A stretch of 40,061 nt of DNA from Bacillota bacterium (GTDB lineage: Bacteria > Eremiobacterota > SpSt-956 > JAKJGF01). Shown piece after piece: positions 1-6,090 of this stretch. Each line of letters starts with the position of its first letter. Position 1 is the first letter of the stretch. The stretch covers positions 1 through 40,061 of the forward strand of contig JAKPQU010000163.1 in assembly GCA_029555925.1 (NCBI GenBank). The letters are read 5' to 3'. Made by a program: the position numbers and the translations under genes. The notes beneath the pieces were generated by a model. It was not told where the DNA came from. It worked only from the letters and a program-made list of their open reading frames with translations, and did no database searches.

Positions 1-59
1 CCTTATTTAATTTGTTTTACAGACAATAAATTAGCCCTTATTTAATTTTTAATTCTATA
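1..59. repeat. 59-bp direct repeat, copy A
   Basis: Identical at all 59 positions to 5512-5570, in the same orientation. It may continue left of the window. It contains an internal repeat of CCTTATTTAATTT about 35 bp apart. Together with copy B it frames the flgF-flgG-flgA-flgH-flagellin block. Nothing in it looks coding. Confidence 0.9.
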
Positions 60-66
60 TAAAAAA

Positions 67-147
67 CTAATTTTTCTTCTCCAGAGCCCGCCAGGCAGAA
101 GCTTTTTACGGATACCATTTTACCTGTTACGGTACTTAGAATAACAT
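67..147 (-). repeat. Inverted repeat arm A, outer end of flagellar block
   Basis: Read on the minus strand, this stretch matches 5430-5508 on the plus strand at roughly three quarters of positions. Shared words include AGCTTCTGCCTG and ACAGGTAAA. It lies just downstream of the first flagellin stop codon, so it is that gene's 3' flank. The adjacent 59-bp repeats lie in direct orientation, outside these inverted arms. Confidence 0.75.
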
Positions 148-178
148 GTGTTATTGTCTGTTCCGGAGAACATGTTAT
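141..178 (-). terminator. Hairpin at the end of flagellin 1
   Basis: ATAACATG at 141-148 pairs perfectly with CATGTTAT at 171-178. An inner TGTTC-CGGA-GAACA hairpin sits inside. The flagellin stop codon lies within the outer stem. No T run follows on the minus strand, so this is an mRNA 3' structure or a weak terminator rather than a classical intrinsic one. Confidence 0.45.
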
Positions 179-1407
179 TGTAACAGACTGAGCACTGCCT
201 GCTGGGATTGATTTGCCTGTGTCAGCATTGCCAGTGATGCCTGTTGTTTCACCTGGTCTATTGTTTGCTGTAATACTGCTTCTGCATAGTTTACATCTAA
301 TTCCTGAGCAAGAGCTCCTTCAAGGTTTGCCTTGTAAGTCTCACTGTTGGAAATACTTACCTGGAGACGGTTTTGCATGGAACCTATTTTGGAGCGTTCA
401 TTTGTTATTCTATCTATGGCATCATCAATCATGCTGACACTATTTTTTGACGCAAGAGATGTTTTTACGTCAAGCTGGGTGATGCGTAATCCATAGGAAC
501 TCATGTCTCCGATACCTATAAGCATTTCTTCACCGGCATTTGCTCCTATTTGAAAAGCAATGGATTTATCTTCCGTTACACCTGCATCATATGATGTAAT
601 ACGTAATACGGCAGTTTTACCCACATCTGCACTGGCATCTACCTGATTGAGGTGGAATGTAAGACCTGAATTTGCATAAAAACCTGTGAGATCTACATCC
701 TGTCCCGTGGCGGCATTTACATTTGCTATTGTAGTTAAGGCTGTGGCGCCATAACTGCCTATTGAATCAGAAGCATATATCTGGGCATCAACACTGTTGC
801 CGTTGGCAACTAACTTGATCTGGAACGTAACGTCATAGGTATTTGTAGTTGTATTCACAGTTACACTGCCTGCTCCTATATCCCGTATCAAACTGGTAGA
901 CGCTGTTCCCTGGAGTGTAGATTCATTTACACCGATATTGGTAAGAATTGTTCCTGCTGCGTTTTTTAATGCAGCACTGCTTTTTATATCACCGTTTAAA
1001 AGGTGCCGTTCTTTATATCTTGTATCTCTTGCAATTCTATCCAGTTCTTTTCTATAGTCATCAACCTGCTTCTGATAATTCAAACGATCTGCATCGGTTG
1101 TGGCATCATTTGATGCTTTAACCGCAAGCTGTCTCATACTCTGAAGTATATCCTGCATATTTGAAAGGGCTTTATCTGCAGTAGAAAGCAGCTTATCTGC
1201 AGCCCGACTGTTTTCAATACCTACTCCCACACCGTTTTTCTGTGCAGTAAGCCTCTGAGAAGTGGCAAGGGCTGCAGGGTCATCCTGTGCAGACTGTACT
1301 CTTTTCCCTGTTGCAATCTGTGACTGGGTTTTACTTAGATTGGTCTGGGCAAGGTTGAAATTTTGAAGTGCTATGATACCGGCCGGATTATAATTAATAC
1401 TTGGCAT
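175..1407 (-). CDS. fliC: Flagellin (copy 1)
   Basis: Flagellar filament subunit, 410 aa, exported by the flagellar type III apparatus and polymerised outside the cell. The N-terminal D0/D1 helices (about residues 1-140) carry the usual flagellin pattern, including LAQTNLSKTQSQIATGKRV and SMRQLAVKASND. The C-terminal D1/D0 helices end in NQSQQAVLSLLQ. The middle (about 150-320) is the variable surface domain. The ATG follows a strong AAGGAGG-type ribosome site. It is the last gene of the minus-strand flagellar run, 100 nt after flgH, and may also have its own promoter there. It is closely similar to the 414-aa flagellin at 6091-7335, differing mainly in the central domain. No convincing sigma-28 box was found directly upstream, unlike copy 2. 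Confidence 0.96.
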   Translation of the reverse strand: MPSINYNPAGIIALQNFNLAQTNLSKTQSQIATGKRVQSAQDDPAALATSQRLTAQKNGVGVGIENSRAADKLLSTADKALSNMQDILQSMRQLAVKASNDATTDADRLNYQKQVDDYRKELDRIARDTRYKERHLLNGDIKSSAALKNAAGTILTNIGVNESTLQGTASTSLIRDIGAGSVTVNTTTNTYDVTFQIKLVANGNSVDAQIYASDSIGSYGATALTTIANVNAATGQDVDLTGFYANSGLTFHLNQVDASADVGKTAVLRITSYDAGVTEDKSIAFQIGANAGEEMLIGIGDMSSYGLRITQLDVKTSLASKNSVSMIDDAIDRITNERSKIGSMQNRLQVSISNSETYKANLEGALAQELDVNYAEAVLQQTIDQVKQQASLAMLTQANQSQQAVLSLLQ

Positions 1408-1465
1408 ATCAATTCCTCCTTGAATTATATTTTAACAAAAATTTATGTTCTTTACAAGTTTAATA

Positions 1466-1498
1466 TAGCGTTTTTTCACGACACGTAGATTTGCTTTT
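1466..1498 (-). promoter_or_regulatory. Shared upstream block (copy 1)
   Basis: About 24 of 31 positions match 14354-14386, with shared core GCGTTTTTT and GTAGAT on the plus strand. Both copies lie about 60-70 nt upstream of a minus-strand start codon. It could be a promoter or operator. It does not fit a standard sigma-70 or sigma-28 consensus well. Confidence 0.3.
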
Positions 1499-1507
1499 AC
1501 TTAAAAC

Positions 1508-2095
1508 TTAAAATAATAAATCCAGAATTCTAGTGAGAATTCCTCTTCTGTCTTTTATATCTCCCAGCTCTCCGTCTACATCAACTATAAGGTCAGCAAT
1601 CTGTGATGAGTATATGGTGTTTTCCGCCGATACGTCTCCGGGTCTTACTACACCGGTTATATTTAATAACTGGTCTTTATCGCCTATAGATATTTGCTGA
1701 TGACCTGTAACAAGAAAATTTCCGTTAGGCAGTATCTGCTGAACAGTTACACTCATAGTAGATGTGAAAGAAAGCTGACGCTTTCCTGTTTCCGAACTTG
1801 AATTTCCTTGATTTCCGCTTAATGAAAGAGGAGTGAACTTATCTGTTCCTTCCAGATTAAGAGGCAGAAAGCTGAGACCTACATTCATCTTTCTTGTTAT
1901 CTGAGATGTATTTGTAGAGTTTATCTGTGTATTGGGCTGTACGATTACTGTTATAATATCTCCTACCTGACTTGCTCTGCAGGACAGGTCAGTCAGTAAA
2001 AATGTTTCTTTTCTTGCAGTTTCCGGTCTGAAGATAGATCCTGCATATGATAAGGATGTATTAAATATTATGAATAATATGATTAAATATTTCAT
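1508..2095 (-). CDS. flgH: Flagellar L-ring protein FlgH
   Basis: Outer-membrane L-ring subunit of the flagellar basal body, 195 aa. A signal peptide is visible (about residues 1-19, ending SLSYA). The body matches FlgH: the early segment GDIITVIVQPNTQ, the central LPNGNFLVTGHQQI motif and the late GVVRPGDVSAENTIYSSQIAD motif. FlgH is normally a lipoprotein, but here no cysteine follows the cleavage site, so lipid anchoring looks absent. It is 32 nt downstream of flgA. flgI and flgJ, which usually follow, are not present; a flagellin gene comes next. Confidence 0.93.
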   Translation of the reverse strand: MKYLIILFIIFNTSLSYAGSIFRPETARKETFLLTDLSCRASQVGDIITVIVQPNTQINSTNTSQITRKMNVGLSFLPLNLEGTDKFTPLSLSGNQGNSSSETGKRQLSFTSTMSVTVQQILPNGNFLVTGHQQISIGDKDQLLNITGVVRPGDVSAENTIYSSQIADLIVDVDGELGDIKDRRGILTRILDLLF

Positions 2096-2127
2096 TTTTA
2101 TAATCTCCTTTACCGGTAGATAAAAAA

Positions 2128-3099
2128 TTACTTTATATTTACTAACACAGTTCCCGGCTCTGTAACTGTCCCCTGGAGTATTTTGCCGGAATCGATATTG
2201 ACTACAAAGATTGTATCGCCGAGTCGCCCGTTTTGCCTGGCTTTGCCGAGTGCTCTTACTTCCATGGAACCGGTTTTAGCTATAATATAAACCTGTTCTC
2301 CCTGATGGACAACAACAGGGCTGGCAATTAATTTTTCTGTTATAATAGTTCCTCTCTTTATGCCGGTCAGAGCTACCATGTCTTTTATCTGATTCATTGA
2401 AGTAAGAGCATCCCTGTTTAACTGTGTGATTTCTCTGTTCTCTATAGCCGTCACGTCGGACGACAATATTTCTCCGGATTTTATATCTTTTTTTGCTACT
2501 ATTACATCAAGATAAACTTTCAGATTTAGTGTGACACATACTTTTTTTACAGTTGTTTTATTTACCAGTATATCTATAAAAACTGAAATATTTCCTATGG
2601 AATTTGTATTCTGTGAACATGACGGAAGGAGGGTTATTTCTCCCGGTGGTAATACCGAGTCAGGAATCTGCGATTGTACTGTAATCTTTACCTGTTCCTC
2701 TTTCCATGTTAGCTGCTCTTTAAGGAATTCTACAGCTCTGTCTATCAGAATATTGCCGGAAATAATCTGGCTCCTTCTCGTTACCTTTATATATTCAGGT
2801 ATTTTTAACTCCAGAGACTTCATATCAAAACCTTTATGCTGGAGAAGCATTTTTATCTGCGATCCTGTTATGGTCACATAATAACCGGGAAGAGGAGCCT
2901 TTTTTATATCCAGGGATTTGAGTTGACTTACTATATCATCATTTCCTGTTATTTCAGCTATATCTCCGAGATAGATTATGTCTCTATCTATTTCTGTGTC
3001 TTTCTTTAATATAACAGTAGTATTTTTTGCAAAAACTATTTGAAGGGACCATGCAAAAATAAATATAAATGCTATTATTTTTGTTAAATTACCCTTCAT
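2128..3099 (-). CDS. flgA: Flagellar P-ring assembly chaperone FlgA
   Basis: Periplasmic chaperone for P-ring assembly, 323 aa. An N-terminal signal peptide (about residues 1-24, ending QIVFA) precedes a variable region. The C-terminal SAF/FlgA domain (about 195-323) is recognisable by DVIVAKKDIKSGEILSSDV, the GIKRGTIITEKLI segment and the late ARQNGRLGDTIFVVN segment. It is 13 nt downstream of flgG in the same run. FlgA implies a P ring, yet no flgI is in the window. Confidence 0.92.
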   Translation of the reverse strand: MKGNLTKIIAFIFIFAWSLQIVFAKNTTVILKKDTEIDRDIIYLGDIAEITGNDDIVSQLKSLDIKKAPLPGYYVTITGSQIKMLLQHKGFDMKSLELKIPEYIKVTRRSQIISGNILIDRAVEFLKEQLTWKEEQVKITVQSQIPDSVLPPGEITLLPSCSQNTNSIGNISVFIDILVNKTTVKKVCVTLNLKVYLDVIVAKKDIKSGEILSSDVTAIENREITQLNRDALTSMNQIKDMVALTGIKRGTIITEKLIASPVVVHQGEQVYIIAKTGSMEVRALGKARQNGRLGDTIFVVNIDSGKILQGTVTEPGTVLVNIK

Positions 3100-3112
3100 T
3101 ATTATATACTCC

Positions 3113-3901
3113 TTAACCTACTATATTATTTGCCGTTTGAAGCATCTGATCTACCACTCGTATGGTTTTCGAGTTAACCTCATAGGCTCTCTGCGCTGTT
3201 ATCATATTGACCAGTTCCGATACAACCTGTACATTTGACATTTCCAGAAAGCCCTGGGCGATGGTTCCAAATCCTTCCAGACCCGGCGTGTTTGTAATGG
3301 CTTCTCCTGAAGCTGCAGTATTTCTGAAAAGATTTTTTCCCATACTTTCCAGACCGCCGGGATTTATGAACCTTGCCAGGGTAAGCTGTCCTATATTCTG
3401 CGGGTCCGTCGTTCCCGGAGATATGACAGAAACAGTTCCGTCGTTACTTATATTTATTGACAGGGCATTTGACGGTATGGTAATTTCAGGACTGAGAGAA
3501 TAGCCGTCTGACGTAACTACTTTTCCCTGGCTGTCCATCTTGAAAGAGCCGTCTCTTGTATAGGCTATAGTTCCATCCGGCATGGTTATCTGGAAAAATC
3601 CGTCTCCTTCTATTAACATGTCGAGAGGATTATCTGTCTGCTGATATTCTCCGGCAGAAAATAATCTCTGAGTTGAGGCGGCTTTTGTTCCGAGTCCTAC
3701 CTGAATCGGAGTCGGTATCTGTGTACCTGCAGACGTAGGAGCACCTGCATTTCTCATAGTCTGATATATGAGATCCTGAAAATTTACCCTTACCTTTTTA
3801 AAACCTGTAGTACCTACATTGGCAAGATTGTTTGAAATTGTATCTATCTGAAGTTCCTGTGCCATCATGCCTGTTGCTGATGAATAGAGTGCTCTCATCA
3901 T
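3113..3901 (-). CDS. flgG: Flagellar distal rod protein FlgG
   Basis: Distal rod subunit of the basal body, 262 aa, the usual FlgG length. The N-terminal rod motif MMRALYSSATGMMAQ and SNNLANVGTTGFKK, the central YTRDGSF segment and the C-terminal GFLEMSNVQVVSELVNMI with AQRAYEVNSK are diagnostic. The start follows an AGGAGGTCGATT-type ribosome site. It is separated from flgF by 138 nt that hold a heptamer-repeat hairpin, an unusually large gap for this run. Confidence 0.96.
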   Translation of the reverse strand: MMRALYSSATGMMAQELQIDTISNNLANVGTTGFKKVRVNFQDLIYQTMRNAGAPTSAGTQIPTPIQVGLGTKAASTQRLFSAGEYQQTDNPLDMLIEGDGFFQITMPDGTIAYTRDGSFKMDSQGKVVTSDGYSLSPEITIPSNALSINISNDGTVSVISPGTTDPQNIGQLTLARFINPGGLESMGKNLFRNTAASGEAITNTPGLEGFGTIAQGFLEMSNVQVVSELVNMITAQRAYEVNSKTIRVVDQMLQTANNIVG

Positions 3902-3922
3902 AATAATCGACCTCCTTTTTTT

Positions 3923-4036
3923 ACAGTGAGCAGTAACCAGTGACCGGTGAGCAGTAATTAGTGAGCAGTGGTAGTACTAAATATGTATACAGTTAGTGTT
4001 CTTTACTGATAACTGCTCACTGGTCACTGGTCACTG
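3923..4036. repeat. Heptamer repeats forming a 32-nt hairpin between flgF and flgG
   Basis: Tandem 7-nt units of GTGAGCA/GTGACCG type lie at about 3923-3970, and TCACTGG units on the opposite sense at 4005-4036. The arms 3931-3962 and 4005-4036 are reverse complementary at most positions (about 27 of 32), so the transcript between flgF and flgG could fold into a long hairpin. It belongs to the dispersed heptamer family described in the findings. Confidence 0.85.
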
Positions 4037-4039
4037 AAA

Positions 4040-4801
4040 TTATCCCACTCTTCCAACACTTGATACTGCTTCCTTTAAAGCGTCCATCTCTGCTTTTATG
4101 GCTTTCTCGTTTGCTTGATAGGCTTTCTGTGCTTCAAGAAGATTTATCATTTCTTTTACTGTATTTACATTGGAGCCTTCAATATATCCCTGTTTTACTC
4201 TGCCGCTGAAGGATTGAACGGGAGTGCTTTCCGGAGGGAGGAAAAAGCTGCTCCCTGTTTTTATGATGCCTTTTAGAGAAGGAAAGTTTTTTATAAGAAT
4301 TTTATCAATAATTTTTCCGTCCGCTACTATACGACCATCTTCGTCTATTGTAATTTTTTGTCCTGAAGGGATGATTACAGGGCCTTTTTCTCCAAGGACA
4401 TTAAATCCTTCCTGGGTTACCAGTTCCCCTTTTGTGTTGAGAGTAAAATTTCCATTTCTTGTATAAATGGTATCTTTTGTATCTTTTCCCTGAACCGCAA
4501 AATAGCCTGCCCCATCTATAAGGATATCGAAAGGATTACCTGTTTGTACGGATGCTCCACCGGTTGTATCTGCTTCAACCATGTATTTGAAATCAGGGAT
4601 ATTTAATGAACCAACAACAGGCCGGGAAGAATTCTTTCCATCATCAATACGCTTTAATTCAAGTGAAAAAGATGAACTTACTCCCATTTCATCCCTTTTA
4701 TATCCGCAGGTGGATACATTGGAAAGATTATTGGAATATACTGACGTACGGTTACTCTGTGCGATCATACCTTCCGTAGCAACAAGAATTCCTCTGACCA
4801 T
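4040..4801 (-). CDS. flgF: Flagellar rod/hook-basal body protein, FlgF-type
   Basis: Proximal rod subunit of the FlgF/FlgG family, 253 aa. The N-terminus MVRGILVATEGMIAQ with SNNLSNVSTCGYKR matches the rod-protein domain. The middle has NPFDILIDGAGYFAVQ and YTRNGNFTLN, and the C-terminus has GYIEGSNVNTVKEMINLLEAQ with AYQANEKAIK. It lies directly upstream of flgG, the usual FlgF position. FlgF is preferred over a second FlgG because of order and lower conservation. The start lies 14 nt after the small CxxC gene. Confidence 0.88.
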   Translation of the reverse strand: MVRGILVATEGMIAQSNRTSVYSNNLSNVSTCGYKRDEMGVSSSFSLELKRIDDGKNSSRPVVGSLNIPDFKYMVEADTTGGASVQTGNPFDILIDGAGYFAVQGKDTKDTIYTRNGNFTLNTKGELVTQEGFNVLGEKGPVIIPSGQKITIDEDGRIVADGKIIDKILIKNFPSLKGIIKTGSSFFLPPESTPVQSFSGRVKQGYIEGSNVNTVKEMINLLEAQKAYQANEKAIKAEMDALKEAVSSVGRVG

Positions 4802-4815
4802 ACAGACTCACTCCT

Positions 4816-4998
4816 TTATACTGCAGCAGCCAGAATGTTGGCTCTGATCCCCTTCTTTTCTTTCTTATAGATTACTTCCATATCTTTTTTACAGGTCAGG
4901 CATATACCGTGAGACATACCTGCAATAATTTGTTTTGAATTTTTTATTCTTATACCGTCAAGCATCAGACTCTTACACCAGGCGCATTGCTTAATCAT
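4816..4998 (-). CDS. Small CxxC zinc-ribbon-like protein
   Basis: A 60-aa protein with CAWC near the N-terminus and SHGICLTC about 25 residues later. This resembles the zinc-ribbon-like tail (C-x2-C then SHGIC-x2-C) often found at the C-terminus of PAS or receiver signalling proteins, here as a free-standing gene. The last 15 residues are basic then hydrophobic. A strong GGGGGG ribosome site precedes the ATG. It is the first gene of the flgF-flgG-flgA-flgH run, so a regulatory role in flagellar expression is possible but only inferred from position. Confidence 0.7.
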   Translation of the reverse strand: MIKQCAWCKSLMLDGIRIKNSKQIIAGMSHGICLTCKKDMEVIYKKEKKGIRANILAAAV

Positions 4999-5043
4999 TT
5001 TTTGTCCCCCCTTAAATTTTTTTTATTTTTTTTATTTTACCCC

Positions 5044-5070
5044 TAAAGTTTTTTTTTATTTTGCCGATTA
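5044..5070 (+). promoter_or_regulatory. Sigma-28-type promoter without an adjacent gene
   Basis: TAAA at 5044-5047, a 15-nt spacer rich in T, then GCCGATTA at 5063-5070, close to the flagellar sigma consensus TAAA-N15-GCCGATAA. It points rightward. The nearest plus-strand gene is flagellin 2, more than 1 kb away, and a hairpin at 5150 lies in between. Confidence 0.7.
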
Positions 5071-5149
5071 TTAAATTAAGGATGTTTCTATATAATTTTT
5101 TCACTGAATATATCATAGTAAAAATTTAATGGATTGTATATTCTCCTAT

Positions 5150-5184
5150 AGTAGTACTTTTTTTCTAATAAGAGGAGTACTACT
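5150..5184 (+). terminator. Hairpin followed by T-rich tail
   Basis: AGTAGTACT at 5150-5158 pairs perfectly with AGTACTACT at 5176-5184 across a 17-nt loop, and TTTATATTTT follows. It could end a short transcript of about 105-115 nt starting from the sigma-28 promoter at 5044. The long loop weakens the call. Confidence 0.45.
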
Positions 5185-5429
5185 TTTATATTTTATCGGG
5201 AAGATCAGTATGGCTGTTCCCGGTAAAGGTAAAATAGTAGCGAAAAATCTCAGTTTGTGTAATCCATATCAGTTGATATGAAGGAACTAATACCAGGTGT
5301 ACCGGATGTTATTATTTTGAACTTTTTACTGATGATTTTACTGACCTGAGCATAAGCAATTAATATTTTAATATGTTATAAACCAGATTAGATAAGGTTT
5401 TCTGGCTTTTCACTACTCCCTTCAGTATT

Positions 5430-5508
5430 ACATGCTTAGTACCGCTACAGGTAAATTAGTAACCATTTATCAGCTTCTGCCTGACAGGCTCTTACGAAGA
5501 AAAATAAT
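5430..5508 (+). repeat. Inverted repeat arm B, inner end of flagellar block
   Basis: Diverged reverse-complement partner of 67-147 (shared AGCTTCTGCCTG, TAGTACCG-like and GAAGAAAAAT words). Arm A is the 3' flank of flagellin 1. Arm B has no flagellin before it, so it may be the remaining 3' flank of a lost copy. Confidence 0.7.
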
Positions 5509-5511
5509 TTG

Positions 5512-5570
5512 CCTTATTTAATTTGTTTTACAGACAATAAATTAGCCCTTATTTAATTTTTAATTCTATA
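5512..5570. repeat. 59-bp direct repeat, copy B
   Basis: Identical to 1-59 in the same orientation, immediately outside inverted arm B. It abuts and slightly overlaps the 108-bp dispersed repeat that starts at 5567. Confidence 0.9.
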
Positions 5571-5674
5571 CTTAATTTTGAAGACAATTGCATCATGAAA
5601 ATACCAGGGAAATTTTTATCATTATTTGTATTTTGACTGAATTTTTTATGCCATTATCTATGCATAAAAGTATA
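5567..5674. repeat. 108-bp dispersed repeat, copy 1
   Basis: Matches 28636-28743 with only a handful of substitutions and no length change. It starts TATACTTAATTTT and ends CATAAAAGTATA, giving short imperfect terminal inverted repeats. No coding capacity. It is consistent with a small non-autonomous (MITE-like) element. Confidence 0.8.
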
Positions 5675-5704
5675 GTTTCATAACTATCCATAAATAATGA
5701 CCTC

Positions 5705-5764
5705 GTAATGCGTAAAGCGTAATGCGTGATGCGCATGGATTAAACCCGTCACGCGTCACGACGA
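5705..5764. repeat. Heptamer repeat pair (hairpin)
   Basis: Units of TAATGCG/TGATGCG type at about 5705-5734 face CGTCACG units at 5746-5764. The two sides are partly complementary, allowing an imperfect hairpin. It is a member of the dispersed 7-nt family. Confidence 0.7.
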
Positions 5765-5833
5765 CTTAAATTCTAATAAGTTATAAAATACACTATAACT
5801 GCTGTCATATTTACCAATGGAACCACCTGGGAA

Positions 5834-5900
5834 GTGTAAAAAATAACCCTGTCAAATTATTAGAACGGCTATTATCCTCGCGTCACCCGTCACGATACAA
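5834..5900. repeat. Dispersed repeat with short heptamer core, copy 1
   Basis: Aligns to 8222-8304: shared CAAATT-TTAGAAC, a TATTATCCTCGCGTCAC-like stretch and CCCGTCACGATA. Copy 2 has about two extra 7-nt units (GCGTTAC-type) in the core, so the two copies differ by heptamer number. Confidence 0.7.
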
Positions 5901-5982
5901 ACTATAGCTATGATGTAGTTGTTTCCTCACAACCCCTTATGGTCAGAGCTATAAGCCTACAAAAAATATTTCAAAAAAGCCC

Positions 5983-6009
5983 TAAAGTTTTAAAATTAAA
6001 TGCCGAATA
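5983..6009 (+). promoter_or_regulatory. Sigma-28 promoter of flagellin 2
   Basis: TAAA at 5983-5986, exactly 15 nt, then GCCGAATA at 6002-6009, close to the flagellar sigma-28 (FliA/SigD) consensus. It lies about 80 nt upstream of the flagellin ATG, leaving a leader of about 70 nt. Confidence 0.85.
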
Positions 6010-6035
6010 TATAAGTAGAAACAGGTGAATAAAAA

Positions 6036-6061
6036 ATCCCCTTCGGGACAGGGATATGTCC
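6036..6061 (+). promoter_or_regulatory. Overlapping small hairpins in the flagellin leader
   Basis: Three competing stems are visible: TCCC(CTTC)GGGA at 6037-6048, ATCCC with GGGAT (6036-6040 and 6051-6055), and GGACA with TGTCC (6046-6050 and 6057-6061). They lie about 12 nt before the ribosome site, so they may affect translation or mRNA stability. Confidence 0.4.
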
Positions 6062-6090
6062 TGAAAATATAAATCAAGGAGGAATTTATA

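Larger units (their letters stand above)
4999..6090. other. 1.1-kb intergenic region between the flagellar block and flagellin 2
   Basis: No supported protein-coding gene is seen. It holds two plus-strand sigma-28-type promoters (5044 and 5983), a hairpin at 5150-5184, inverted repeat arm B, the second 59-bp repeat, a 108-bp dispersed repeat, and two heptamer-repeat sites. About 5190-5430 shows nothing I can assign. The density of repeats suggests a rearrangement hotspot. Confidence 0.8.

Noticed and set aside
3923..4036. CRISPR-like array from repeated short units
   Set aside because: Units are 7 nt with no spacers of constant length and no cas genes; this is a tandem heptamer array.
5200..5430. 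Riboswitch-like leader (checked for c-di-GMP type)
   Set aside because: A few GGTAAAGG-like words are present, but no conserved core or matching stems were found.
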